Shown: positions 47,059 to 59,345, counted from the stretch's first letter. The stretch is 64,000 bases of DNA from Sinotaia quadrata (GCA_028829895.1 CM054177.1:39491564-39555563), one strand, 5' to 3'. The notes: generated by a model not told the origin, from the letters alone. Numbers and translations are program-made.

Positions 47059-47860
47059 ATACGCATCAGGCAGACCGTAGGCTGAAAGGAAAACATGTAA
47101 CTGTACCAAGGTGATACGATATTATACGTTTGACTACATACAGACATTTCCAGCGTTTCCTTCTAGTTCGAGAAGGGAAAAAGCCCAAATATTAGTCATG
47201 ATAATGATAACATATTTACCCATTGCACGTTAAGTCAAATATACATCAAAGTGATATATTTCCAAGCGCCGTCCAACAACCCCCTTAAAATAGACGGTGT
47301 TAAACTGGGTTTTTAAAATGCAATTAAGTAGTATTAGCTATTAAGGCTTTTATCTTAACTTGACACATATTGTCTTAAACTTGTTTGGACTCACGCCCAA
47401 AATATACGCCCACACACCTCTCGTTCAACATATCAAACATTTCTGCTATTTTCTTTTCGTTCATCAATTTCTCCCCTTTTCACTGAGTAATAACTGCCTT
47501 ACTTGACTGAAAATGGCAACACTACCGCAACATCAGCTTGTAAGCGTGGGTGGAAGCTGCCAATACAGACCTGTTAATAATGAAAGGGTTAGCTGAAATC
47601 TTAAGGCCCTGGCTATGAATGAACTCAAGATTAAAAGACTACATTGCATGATAGTGATGGTGTTGGACTCTTTCTCGGGACAATAATAAAGGGTTGTGTA
47701 AATGATCTTATCATAATTTGATATTATAGTGACATACAGGTTTTTGTATGTGTTCGTCTATGAATGCAGACTTCTACTCAGCCATATTGTTGTATTAGTA
47801 TGCTCGTTATTAATAAATGTTGACGTATTAAAATATATTCGTTAGTTATGCACACACACC
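47059..47860. other. Unique sequence
   Basis: No repeat, element or gene recognised. Confidence 0.45.
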
Positions 47861-48135
47861 CCTTTGTGACCTTTACTTCGCTATGTATCCATACAGCTTG
47901 TGTGACCTTTCGTACCACTTTTATTTATACACTCACTTTATATGACCTTTAGTACCACCTTTATTTATGCACTCACCTTATATGACATTTACTACCTTTG
48001 CTATTTATACACTTTTTTGTACCTATACCATCTTTGTTAACACCCCACACGCCCTGAGTGACCTTTACAACCTTCCTCATTTATAGACACTCTTTTGTGA
48101 CCTATACTAATTTCCTTATGCACTCTTTTTTATGT
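47861..48135. repeat. Decayed about 60-bp array
   Basis: TGTGACCTTTAGTACCACCT and TTTATTTATGCACTC recur four to five times. Confidence 0.75.
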
Positions 48136-48275
48136 TTACACCAACGGATTGAAATAGATTCAACATTTCAAAGTTTAAAAAAATCACAGGTCAAAATATT
48201 TCTCAGCTCAAGCAACTAACAAAATAATTGAAAGAAGATTTAAATAAAGAAAAACTATAATCTAAATCATGTTTC

Positions 48276-48440
48276 AAACTGTCTACTGACAACCCTTTGT
48301 ATAACGCCAGGTCTAGAAATGACAACAAGTATAACGCCGGGTCTAGAAATGATAACAATTATAACGCCGGGTCTAGAAATGATAACAAGTATAACGCCGG
48401 GTCTAGAAATAATAGCAAATATATCGCCGGGTCCAGGAAT
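48276..48440. repeat. 30-bp minisatellite, about 5 copies
   Basis: GTATAACGCCGGGTCTAGAA and ATGATAACA repeat, with decayed relatives to about 48505. Confidence 0.94.
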
Positions 48441-48940
48441 GAAGTGCAGAACTGACGTGGTCACTAATCTATAAGTGACAACATGCATTTCTCCAGGTCT
48501 AGAATGTCTCAAAACCTCGCATTGAAAACAAGCAATTTGCCATGTTTTGTACTGATATCGGCAATAGATCATGTCTATAAGTGATATCAATAATTATTGA
48601 TATACCGTGTATAGATGTGATATCAGGCAGAACACAACAGTAAGTGGCAGGACTTGATAAATGCGTCGACGACTCGTCGAAATAAATTTTCAAACTTTAA
48701 TAGTCCGCCTTTTGTTGATGTTATTGGTAGTAGTAAAATATTCTTCATTGAAAGAAAAGAAAATAGGTTTGTCTCTGATATCAATGGAGGGAGCGTATTT
48801 ACTAATTCGGCTCTCTTACTACAATCAAAACACAGCTACCATATCTCTTACTAAATATTTAAATGCAGTGTTATCATAATAAAATATTTTTTGTTAAAAT
48901 ATACTCTCATTAAATATTGAGACATTAAACTAGCTTAGTA
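48441..48940. other. Mostly unique AT-rich sequence
   Basis: Faint GATATCAATAATTATTGATA palindrome near 48580-48600. No gene recognised. Confidence 0.4.
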
Positions 48941-49789
48941 TGCAGACATCTTCACAAGTTAACAGTTTGACAAAAAACTGGGAGAGACACAAGGACACAT
49001 TCGCAAGTCACAGTTTGACATGAAACAACTGGCAGAGATACAAGGACACATTCACAGGTCAACAGTTTGACATAAATAAAAACTGGCAGAGATAATAAGA
49101 CACATTCACAAATCGACAGTTTGACATAACAAATCTGGCATAGATACAAGGACACATTCACAAGTCAGTTTCACATAAATAAAAACTGGCAGAGATAATA
49201 AGACACATTCACAAATCAACAATTTGCAAAATAAATACTGCCAAAGATTCTAAGACACATTCACAAGTCAACAGCTTCACAATAAACTGGGTACTAAGAT
49301 ACAGACACAATGCCAGTAGAGAGCGAATTCACAATAAAGTGGCAGGGTTACTAAGACATATTCACAAGTCAGCACTTCACAAGACGCTGAGTTATTAAGT
49401 CATAATCGTAAGTCACTGACCGCAGTAAATTGGCCGAGTTCCTACAACACAATCACAAGTCAACAACTTCACAATAATCTTACTCAATGCTAAACACTTT
49501 GACAAGTCACTAACTTCGCAATAATCTGACAATATTAAACTCGTTCACAAGTCACTAACTTCGCATTAAGATGACAGTACTAAACTCGTTCACAAAAAAC
49601 TCAACAACTTAGCAATAAGCTGGCAGTACTAAACACTTTCACAAATCAATAACTTAGCAATAAGCTGACACGTTTACAAGTCCAAAACTTTGCAATAAGC
49701 TGACAGTATAAACACGTTAACAAGTCCAAAACTTTGCAATAAGCTGACAGTATAAACACGTTAGCAAGTCGAAAACTTTGCAATAAGCG
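48941..49789. repeat. Degenerate about 50-bp array
   Basis: GACACATTCACAAGTCAACA, ACTGGCAGAGATAATAAGAC and AACTTTGCAATAAGCTGACA recur. Fairly clean blocks lie at 48960-49260 and 49650-49790. The right end stops sharply where the unique island at 49790 begins. Confidence 0.85.
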
Positions 49790-49791
49790 AA

Positions 49792-49802
49792 TTTTATATA
49801 TG
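49792..49802 (+). promoter_or_regulatory. TATA-box-like element
   Basis: TTTTATATATG with TATATAT at 49795-49801, at the left edge of a GC-richer unique island. If it is a real core promoter, transcription would start near 49825. Confidence 0.3.
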
Positions 49803-49824
49803 CGTAGGAGTTGTCATCCATGGT

Positions 49825-50126
49825 CCGAAGTGTGCGTGTGCGCGTGCAGCTACAGTCGGAGAGAGTGAGAGTAGGAGGAACCGCGCCGTGCAGACGTACT
49901 GTCATGTCAGCGTGGGGCGATGCTTTTGTTAAGAATCTGTAGCGCAGTGTTTTAATCGCAGGATGCAGCGTGTTCACTCCTTTGCACCTATTGTTTTGTA
50001 CTGCCACCAGAAAATTCACAGCATAAATGATGCTTTTTGACTGAGTCGTTTCTATTGTTTTTTTTTCTTCTGTCTGAAGACCTTGTCCATCTGCTGAGTC
50101 CAGAGCCATAATGTCGTCCTGCTATG
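49825..50126 (+). CDS. Candidate first exon (mostly 5' UTR, start codon at 50111)
   Basis: About 330 bp of unique, GC-richer DNA sits between two long repeat zones. On plus it has a TATA-like box 30 bp upstream of the proposed start, ATG at 50111 followed by five more codons (MSSCYG if spliced in phase) and an immediate donor GTAAGAG at 50127. That is how a short coding first exon would look. Against it: several upstream ATGs, no visible second exon or branch point, and an opposite-strand open frame starting at 50109 and running about 105 codons through the same island. I do not recognise the protein. Coordinates are inferred, and the strand is uncertain. Confidence 0.25.
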
Positions 50127-50133
50127 GTAAGAG

Positions 50134-50569
50134 TTTGAATGTCTTGTATCAACCTTTCTCATTTACAAAACTGCACATTTTTATATAATCTATTTTAAGT
50201 GAGCACATAATAATAACAAGATACCTGTTACATTGTCTGCAGCCATTATTAGTTTCCTGTGTTAAACGTTATTTATTCTACATTTGACATTAATGGCCAA
50301 TTTGTTTTAAATTGCAACTACCTAAAATACATTTAAATTCGGTTATCATCAAATACAATCCAAATTAAAGATTATATGTAATCTTAACGAAAGCATACAA
50401 AGAAATATAACGCCTATAGCTAACCTTAACGAAAGCTTATATGTAACCTTGACGAAAGCCTATATCTAGCCTTAACGAAAAACAACATATAACTTTGAAA
50501 AAGCCAATAGATAACCTTAATGAACGCCGACAGATAAGCATCTATCAGATCTAGACATCAATTAATTAA
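50134..50569. repeat. Decayed array with CTTAACGAAAGC motif
   Basis: ACCTTAACGAAAGCTTATAT recurs several times at 50370-50530. The left part is unique. Confidence 0.6.
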
Positions 50570-51284
50570 AATCTACATTTACAGCTAAATATAGTGAATA
50601 TACACAACTATTTAAAGCTTTATAGATACAGCTAATTAAAGCTTATAAACAGACCAATCTAAAGGCTTATTAAATACAGTTAATTAAAGCAAATAAACAC
50701 AAATATGAAAATTATATAAATACAGTTTACTAAAGCTAATAATTAAAGCGAATCGACACAACTATTTAAAAGGCTTATAGATACAGCTAGTTAGAGTGAA
50801 TGGACACAGCTAACTGAAGGTTTATAGATACAGCTAGTTAGAGTGAATGGACACAGCTAACTGAAGGTTTATAGATACAGCTAGTCAGAGTGAATGGACA
50901 CAGCTAACTGAAGGTTTATAGATACAGCTAGTTAGAGCGAATGGACACAGCTAACTGAAGGTTTATAGATACAGTTAGTTAGAGCGAATGGATACAGCTA
51001 ACTGAAGGTTTATAGATACAGTTAGTTAGAGCGAATGGACACAGCTAACTGAAGGTTTATAGATACAGCTAGTTTGAGCGAATGGACACAGCTAACTGAA
51101 GGTTTATGGATACAACCTATAATTTAATTAAAGCTAATAGACACGACTATGTAAAGGTCTATAGATACAATTAATTAAAGCTATAGCCAGTTAATTACAC
51201 CTAATAACACAACTCTCTAAAGGTATATAGTTACAGTTCATTAGAGCCAATAGACACAAACATTTAAATCCTATATGTACAGTT
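50570..51284. repeat. 47-bp minisatellite, about 7 core copies, left of an LTR
   Basis: GATACAGCTAGTTAGAGTGA and GGACACAGCTAACTGAAGGT repeat at 50780-51110. Diverged relatives (AATTAAAGCTAATAGACAC) occupy both edges and resume right of the LTR at 52181. Confidence 0.93.
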
Positions 51285-52180
51285 TGTAACACAAACACCA
51301 CCTAGTTAATGGTTATTATTATTAATAAATATTTAATCATCCATGACCAATTACAAGTGATGAGAATCTTAATTTATGTTATTAATAATTCTCCAACAGA
51401 CGCCACTTGTATCTCGCACTTGGTATATAAGCGGGCACTGAAACGTTTTCTCTTTTTCACAACATTAATAGACAGACATTTACCACCCACACACTATTTC
51501 CGTAGGTGGAAAACTTCTTACTAAAAGAGAAAATAAACCTGTGTTTAATCTATACTGAGCCCCCATCTACCCACTTTCTTCTCCGGCGTAAGGTTATCAT
51601 TGTGTGTAAGAAGGTCAGTAAATTTAACAATAAATTTATTAAATCAACAATCAAATATACAATGAAAAAGATTACTTGACATCAGTATTTCCATGGAACC
51701 ACGTTTGAATAATTTTAATACCTATACAGTCATATATCCTAAAACGCAATTCAAAAGATTAGTGTCAATACAAATCAGAGGATAGTTCTTATCAGAGAAC
51801 AGAAATTGGGTTATTAGAGATAAGCAATAATAGTTGCTTATAATATAATAATAGTAACCTTGTCTAGGCAAAGTCACAATAGTTTTTTCATGTGCTTTTC
51901 TTAACAGTCAAAAGTTTATTGTTGATATTATTATTGTCAATTCCACATGTTTCCCTCTCACCTTGTAGAACACTGGTTCGCTGCTATTTTCTCGAGACTA
52001 TCTGGCATTCCACCATATTAGCTCCTTTAAGCAAACAACAATTGTAGCGATTTCCAGTAACTTCCTTGTACAAAAGATTGATTGATGTAGTCAGCATATT
52101 TATCCAGCATATATAAATGGAGTGCCGTGTATTCCTTACATTTACACACTGCGGTAGATACTTCACATGTCCTCCATGTA
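51285..52180 (-). mobile_element. LTR fragment of the Ty3/gypsy-type family
   Basis: Begins TGTAACACAAACACCACCTA, the complement of the LTR 3' terminus, and follows the family through ATGAGAATCTTAATTTATGT, CTACCCACTTTCTTCTCC, GATAGTTCTTATCAGAGAAC and TTCCTTACATTTACACACTG. It stops at about 52180, so the half containing the LTR 5' end is missing. No target duplication can be tested. Confidence 0.87.
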
Positions 52181-52560
52181 GCGATAATTAAAGCTAATAG
52201 ACAGAACTATCTAAAGGCGTATAAATACAGTTAATTAAAGCTTATAGACAACTATCTAAAGCCTATGGGTAGAATTAATTAAGCTTATTGAGACATCCAT
52301 CTAACCCAATAGGTACAGTAGTTAAAGCTTATAGACAACTATCTAAAGCCTATGGGTAGAATTAATTAAGCTTATTGAGACATCCATCTAACCCAATAGG
52401 TACAGTAGTTAAAGCTTATAGACAACTATCTAAAGCCTATGGGTAGAGTTAATTAAGCTTATTGATACATCCATCTAAATCGAATAGTTACAGTAATTAA
52501 AGCTTATAGACAACTATCTAAAGCCTATGGTACAGTTAATTATAGCTTAATGAAAGTTTA
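52181..52560. repeat. Array resumed right of the LTR, including an 87-bp unit x 3
   Basis: AATTAAAGCTAATAGACAGA matches the left flank of the LTR. At 52225-52500 an 87-bp unit (ACAACTATCTAAAGCCTATG and GACATCCATCTAACCCAATA) is repeated about three times. Confidence 0.9.
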
Positions 52561-52980
52561 CTTATAATCGTATGCCTAGCCCATACATCTACTTAAAGTT
52601 TATATGTACATTAATGCCTAACTCACACAGCTAATTAAATTATACATATAATCCTAACGCCTATCCAATATAGTTAATTAAAGTTAACATATAATATTAA
52701 CGCCTAATCCATACAGCTATTAAGTTAAGTTATAATCTAACCGCCTAACCCATATAGCTAATTATAGTTTATATACAATCCTAACGCCTAGCCAATATCA
52801 CTATTTAAAGTTTACATACAATCATAACGCCTAGCCAATATCACTAATTAAAGTTTACATACAATCCTAACGCCTAGCAGACACAGCTAATTACAGTTTA
52901 CATATAACCATATCGCTTAACCCATGAGTTAATTAAAATTTACACATAATCCTAACATCTACAGACAGATTCAGACAACT
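52561..52980. repeat. Decayed about 60-bp array
   Basis: AATTAAAGTTTACATACAAT and CCTAACGCCTAGCCAATATC recur five to six times. Confidence 0.8.
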
Positions 52981-53565
52981 AAAAGCCTGCAAAAGCAATC
53001 ATCACTGAAGCATGTTATAACCAGCAGGCATAACCAACTTTCAGACAGATAAATGAAGCATTCAGAGACACCCGCCATAATAGAAATCCTAACTCAAAGT
53101 AACTGAAGCTTACAGAAAACTCTCTGAAGCTCGAAATAATCCTAACAAGCTAACCAACTAACCTAGAGACAACTTTGTCAAACCTGAGTTATGCCTAACT
53201 AAAACTAACTAAAGCCTACTAACAACTCTCCCAAACCCGGATTAAAACTAATTAAAACTATCTAATGCTTACAGACATCTCTATCAAACCCAAGTTTATT
53301 CTAACTAAAACTAACTTAAGCCTACAGACAACTCAGTCAAACCCGAGTTATCCTAACTAAAACTAACTGAAGCTTAAAGACAACTCTGCAAAACCGAGTT
53401 ATCCTAACTAAAACTAACTGAAGCTTACAGACAAATATCTCACACCCCAGTTATTCTGAACTGAAGGTAACTGAAGTCTACAGAAAACTGTCTCTAACCC
53501 AAGTTAATCCTAACTAACCGAAGCCTACAGAAAACTCTCATACACGAGGAAAATCTTCTTAACTC
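52981..53565. repeat. Decayed about 52-bp array
   Basis: CCTAACTAAAACTAACTGAA and GCTTACAGACAACTCT recur with substitutions. Confidence 0.8.
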
Positions 53566-53880
53566 AGGCATCTACAGACACAAAGCATTTGAAGTCTACA
53601 GACACAGCATTTGAAATCTACAGACACAGGTATATGAAGTCTACAGACACAGCATTTGACGTCTACAGACACAGGTATATGAAGTCTACAGACACAGCAT
53701 TTGACGTCTACAGACCAGCATTTGAGGTCTACAGACACAGGTATATGAAGTCTACAGACACAGCATTTGAAGTCTCAGACACAGGTATATGAAGTCTACA
53801 GACACAAAGCATATGAAGACAACAGACACAGGCATATGACGCCTCTAGATGTAGGTATATGAAGTCTATAGACAGATAAA
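53566..53880. repeat. 22-24 bp minisatellite, two interleaved types
   Basis: GAAGTCTACAGACACAGCAT and GAAGTCTACAGACACAGGTA alternate, about twelve units in all. Confidence 0.93.
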
Positions 53881-54190
53881 TGAGCTTACGGACAGTTCTC
53901 TGAAGAAAACAGAAAATCCTAACCAGAGCTAACGGAAACCTACAGAAAATCCTAAACAGAGCAAAATGAAGCCTACAGAAAATCCTAACCAGAGCTAACG
54001 GAAACGTACAGAAAATCCTAACCGGACCAAACTGAAGCCTACAGAAATTCTTAAGTAGAGCTAACGGAAACCTACAGTGAATCCTAACCAGAGCTTGCTG
54101 ACGCCTAGAGAAAATCCTAACTAGAACTAACTGTTGCACAAAAAATCTTATCTAGAATTAACTGAAGCTTACAGAAAATCCTAACCAGAG
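53881..54190. repeat. About 33-bp minisatellite
   Basis: CCTACAGAAAATCCTAACCA and GAGCTAACGGAAA recur about eight times with drift. The minus 136-codon frame is this repeat. Confidence 0.9.
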
Positions 54191-54425
54191 CTAACTAAAG
54201 TCTACACAAATAACTAAAGCCTACACAAATAACTAAAGCTTACACAAATAACTAAAGCCTACACAAATAACTAAAGCCTTTACACAAATAACTAAAGCCT
54301 ACACAAATAACTAAAGCCTACACAAATAATTAAAGCCTACACAAATAACTAAAGCCTACACAAATAGCTAAAGCCTACACAAATAACTAAAGCCTACACA
54401 AATAACTAAAGTTTACCGATACACC
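54191..54425. repeat. 19-bp minisatellite, about 12 copies
   Basis: CTACACAAATAACTAAAGC repeats nearly without change. One copy has an extra TT. Confidence 0.95.
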
Positions 54426-54515
54426 TAATTAATGCAAATCGATAAAGACGAACTAAAGTCTACAGACACAGCTCTAAAGACTAAAGTCTACAGACACAGC
54501 TCTAAAGACTAAAGA
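54426..54515. repeat. 28-bp duplication
   Basis: CTACAGACACAGCTCTAAAG plus ACTAAAGT occurs twice. Confidence 0.85.
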
Positions 54516-54890
54516 ACCATAATTTAAATATTACACACGTATTTTTTTCTAAATTGTACAGATAATCAGAAATATTACCACTGTTTTAAATTTTAAAATA
54601 TGTTCACTATGTGTATATTTGAATATAACTGTTCAGGTTAAAACATAATATTTGAAGTTTCATTAGTGTGTATCTAATTGACCCTACGATGGTATTTTTA
54701 GCTACACGGATATCGCGCTGTCAATTAATTTGTAGAAATGAACGCAAAGGACCCACGAGTTCATTGTATCAATCACCACCCGCTTTCTCATGTCTCTCGC
54801 AATTCTTGTCATTTTGTCATAGCATGCAACTCACATTTGAACAACAAATTCTCGAAAGACAAAGAAAGCTTTAGAAACGGGAAAATTAGT
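54516..54890. other. AT-rich unique spacer
   Basis: No gene recognised. A 68-codon plus frame lacks any known motif. Confidence 0.4.
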
Positions 54891-55221
54891 CGCGCATAAA
54901 TGAAATCATGTATTATTATGTGTATGTGTTATCATGTTTTCTGATGTGTTATGATGTTCTTATGTGTTATGATATGTTATGATGTTATTGTGTGTTCTCA
55001 TGTGTGAACATGTTATATGTGTTCTGATGTGTTATGATATCAAATGTTCTGATAGGTTAACATGTTATAATGTGTTTTGATGAGTTACGATGTTATGATG
55101 TGTTCTCATGTGATATCACGTTATGATGTGTTCTAATCGGTTATCATGTTATGATATGTTCTAATGTGTTATCATGTTATGATGCTTTGATGTTATGGTG
55201 TGTAATGATCTGTTAACATAT
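54891..55221. repeat. Degenerate GTTATGATGTGTTCT array
   Basis: TGTTATGATGTGTTCTGATG recurs with irregular spacing of about 10-25 bases. Confidence 0.85.
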
Positions 55222-55263
55222 TGTGACGGGCACACCACTTAGTTAATGAAAATGATTATTATT
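55222..55263 (-). mobile_element. 42-bp tip of the LTR family
   Basis: TGTGACGGGCACACCACTTA followed by GTTAATGAAAATGATTATTA matches the inverted LTR 3' terminus of the other copies. Similarity ends abruptly at a different repeat, so this is the remnant of a largely deleted insertion. Confidence 0.7.
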
Positions 55264-56465
55264 TGCTTTAATGACGTGTCATTTGTAGCTTCTAATAACA
55301 GTGTGTATATAGCTTGCTCTATTGACGTTCCCCTTTTTATATAGTGTGTCTAAATCTTTCTCTATTGACGTGTCCTGTATAACTTCAAGTAATGTAGTGT
55401 CTAAATCTCGCTCTATTGACGTGTCCCTTATAATTCAAGTAATGTAGTGTCTAAATCTCGCTCTATTGACGTGTCCCTTATAACTTCAAGTCATGTAGTG
55501 TCTAAATCTCGCTCTATTGACGTGTCCTTTATAACTTAATTACTTTATAAGTAATGTAGTGTGACTAAATGTGTCTAAATCTCGCTCTATTGACGTGTCC
55601 TTTATAACTTTATTACTTTATAAGTAATGTAGTGTGACTAAAGCTTGATTTAATGACGTGTCCTTTATAACTTCTAGTAATATAGTATGTCTAAAGCTCA
55701 CTCTAATTACATGTTAATTATAGCTTCTGGTAATAGTGTGTATATAGCCTGCTCGAATGACGTGTCCCTTTTTATATAGTATGTCTAAATCTTTCTCTAA
55801 TGACGTGCCCTTTTTTATATAGTATGTCTAAATCTTTCTCTAATGACGTGTCCTTTATAACTTCTAGTAATAGTATCTAAATCTTGCTGTAGTGATGTGT
55901 CCTTTGTACTTTCTCGTATATATTGTGTATAAAGGTTGCGCTAGTGGCGTGTTCCTTATAACTTCAAGTAATATAGTGTGTCCAAAGATGCTCTATTGAC
56001 CTGTCATTTGCAAATTCCTGTCGTGTAGTATATCTAAAGATGATCTATTTACCTATCCTTTTGTAACGTCTAGTCATATAATGTGTCTACACCTTGCTCT
56101 AATGACAGGTTCTTTATATTTTTAGTAATATAGTGTGTCCAAAGATGCTCTATTGACCTATCCTTTTGTAATGTCTAGTCATATAATGTGTCTACACCTT
56201 GCTCTAATGACAGGTTCTTTATATTTCTAGTAATATAGTGTGTCCAAAGATGCTCTATTGACCTGTCCCTTTTAACTTCCTGTCGTGTAGTATGTCTAAA
56301 GTTGATCTATTTACCTATTCTTTGTAGCGTCTTGTCATATACTGTGTCTACAGCTGGCATGTTCTTTTTATTTCTAGTAATATAGTGTGTCTAAGGATTA
56401 CTCTAATGGCTTATCCTTTATTTCTTCTAGTAATATAGTTTGCTCTACTGATGGGTATTGTGTGT
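55264..56465. repeat. About 50-60 bp degenerate array
   Basis: ATCTCGCTCTATTGACGTGT and CTTCTAGTAATATAGTGTGT recur throughout. Several adjacent pairs are nearly identical (55380-55560, 56090-56260). Confidence 0.9.
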
Positions 56466-56482
56466 CTAATTAAGCACGTAGA

Positions 56483-57319
<837 letters not shown>

Positions 57320-57555
57320 CACTCGAAATCAGGCACCAATGAATGTAATTTCTTGTTAAATAGTTGTAAGACATCAGGCACCAATGAATGTTAAATATTT
57401 GTAAGACATCAGGCACCAACGAATGTTAAATAGTTGTAAGACATCAGGCACCAATAAATGTTTAATAGTTGTAAGACATCAGGCACCAACGAATGTTTAA
57501 TAGTTGTAAGACATCAGGCACCAACGAATGTCATTTCTTGTTAAATAGTTGTAGA
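57320..57555. repeat. 36-bp minisatellite, about 6 copies
   Basis: GTAAGACATCAGGCACCAAC and GAATGTTAAATAGTT repeat. The first and last units carry an insertion (CATTTCTTG) at the same place. Confidence 0.94.
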
Positions 57556-57604
57556 CCATACTCGCCGTTCAAATTTGATTGGTTAAATTTGTGCACACGG
57601 TGAA

Positions 57605-57690
57605 TTTTGTACAGGTGGCAACTCAGCTCGCACCTAAAGATTTTTCAGAGTTCGAACCTCTGCTGAAAGTCCCTTTCAGATTTTTTAGGA
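57605..57690 (+). ncRNA. tRNA-like/SINE-like remnant with Pol III-type end
   Basis: 57646-57662 is an exact T-arm shape: CAGAG, loop TTCGAAC, CTCTG, with the loop fitting TTCRANY, so it also reads as a Pol III B box. A weak A-box-like TGGCAACTCAG lies about 35 bases upstream. A perfect hairpin follows (CTGAAAG, loop TCC, CTTTCAG, 57663-57679), then T6 at 57681-57686. The distance is too short and the acceptor does not pair, so it is not an intact tRNA gene. A tRNA-derived SINE fragment is the likeliest reading. Confidence 0.4.
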
Positions 57691-57796
57691 CTACACAAAA
57701 CATCTTTTTGATACTGAGGACTACACAAAACATCTTTTATATATTGAGGTGTGAGTGAGTGTAGGGGGCGCTTCCGGCTTCCGCCGCTTTCGCGCT

Positions 57797-57829
57797 GGGT
57801 GAGGGGGTTGTGGGGGAAAGGGAGGGGGT
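57797..57829 (+). other. G-quadruplex-type motif
   Basis: G runs of 3, 5, 5, 3 and 5 are separated by TGA, TTGT, AAA and A. This is a textbook four-run motif next to a CG-containing patch (57771-57796) unusual for this window. Confidence 0.65.
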
Positions 57830-58675
57830 GGTTTAGCCCACTGGCTATGTCAATAGTTGTCATGTATCATTTCCAATTGGTCAGTTGTCCGCAGAGTTGT
57901 TTTGTGGCTTACTCATTACCTCATGCCTGGCCGGTCAAAACTGTCTGTCACTCTGAGCTCTTGTTGTTCAGGTGTATCTTTTTTTCTTTTTTTAAAAATT
58001 ACTTTTGTTAATTTTTATTATTTAATAATAATTATTATTATTATTATTATTTTTGGGGGGAAAACAAAGAATCCAACACCCTTCTTGTCTTTTCCTTCCT
58101 TCCTCTTTTTATTTATTATTGTCCTCTTTTTTCTTTTATATTATTTAGCAGTTCTAATTATTTTTTTTTTCCTTTCTCCTGTTAATCTTTTATCATTTCG
58201 CTTATTATTTGTTCTATTTTACTTGTTTATTTCTTTACTCTAGATTTTGCTTTTATTTACCTGGTTATAATAATTTAATTAGTTGTTTTTATATATCCAA
58301 TTTTATTTCCTTATTTACTTTGTGAATTTTGTTGTATAAATTTAGGTGGTCCTCCCAATCATTACTTTAGTCGACCAATGGTGGGGCGGTAGGGGGCATC
58401 ACTGGGGAAGCAGACGGAATGTAAAAAAGGACAGACCTCCTGGGTGCAATGGGGTTGGGATGAAATAATAAACATATATAAGTTATTACATGCACTTTCC
58501 AGACGATATTTCAACAATACAACACACCAGACGAAGAAAAAAAAGTTTCCTTTAACAAATAGGTCCCATCCATGGAAAAAACATAGGTTTATAATCCGAC
58601 ACTAGCTCCCAACTCATACCCAGTGGGTGGCTGAGTGGAGGCAGATTACCGGCACCGGTTTGGGGGTTATAGGTC
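57830..58675. other. T-rich unique sequence
   Basis: 57970-58330 is T-rich low complexity with an (ATT)n run at about 58028-58050. 58340-58675 is more balanced and unique. The 128-codon frame rich in Phe and Leu reflects composition. Confidence 0.5.
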
Positions 58676-59095
58676 TTGGTTGATGTTGATATTGTTGTAG
58701 AAGGAGCAGTAGTAATGGTAGTAGTAGTTGTTGATGTTGATATTGTTGTAGAAGGAGCAGTAGTAATAGTAGTAGTTGTTGTTGATATTGTTGTAGATGA
58801 AGCAGTAGTAATAGTAGTAGTTGTTGTTGTTGATATTGTTGTAGATGAAGCAGTAGTAATAGTGGTAGTTGTTGTTGATGTTGATATTGTTGTAGATGGA
58901 GCAGTAATAAAAGTGGTAGTTGTTGTTGATGTTGATATTGTTGTAGATGGAGCAGTAGTAAAAGTGGTAGTTGTTGTTGATGTTGATATTGTTGTAGATG
59001 GAGCAGTAGTAATAGTAGTAGTAGTTGTTGATGTTGATATTGTTGTAGAAGGAGCAGTAGTAATAGTAGTAGTAGTTGTTGATGTTGATAGTGAT
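58676..59095. repeat. 48-54 bp array built from GTT/GTA triplets, about 8 copies
   Basis: GATATTGTTGTAGATGGAGC and AGTAGTAATAGTAGTAGTTG repeat; unit length changes in steps of three. On minus it would encode Thr/Ser-rich repeats for about 140 codons (frame 58552-59124), and on plus Val-rich repeats. Step changes by whole codons are intriguing, but triplet slippage explains them. Confidence 0.93.
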
Positions 59096-59345
59096 AGAAG
59101 GAGATATAATGTAGTGTATATCACTGCTTGTTTCGATGTGAATATGAACGTTACGGAGTATGTTTATCTTAAAATGAATATTAGCCAGTGGGTGATTGGG
59201 TGTTCGTTTGTGTGCATTATTTATCTAAATGTGTACTTGGCGAGTGTGTTCTGTACCAGTATGTGTGCATTAGTCTTTGTGTTATTTCTCTGAAAGTGTA
59301 CATTAGTGGGTGTGTGCGTGTGGCTGCAGCTATGTACAGCAGTGG
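59096..59345. other. Unique spacer with GTGT-rich end
   Basis: Nothing recognised. Confidence 0.4.

Noticed and set aside
57605..57690. Intact tRNA gene
   Set aside because: The T-arm is perfect, but the acceptor strands do not pair well and the span is too short for an anticodon arm.
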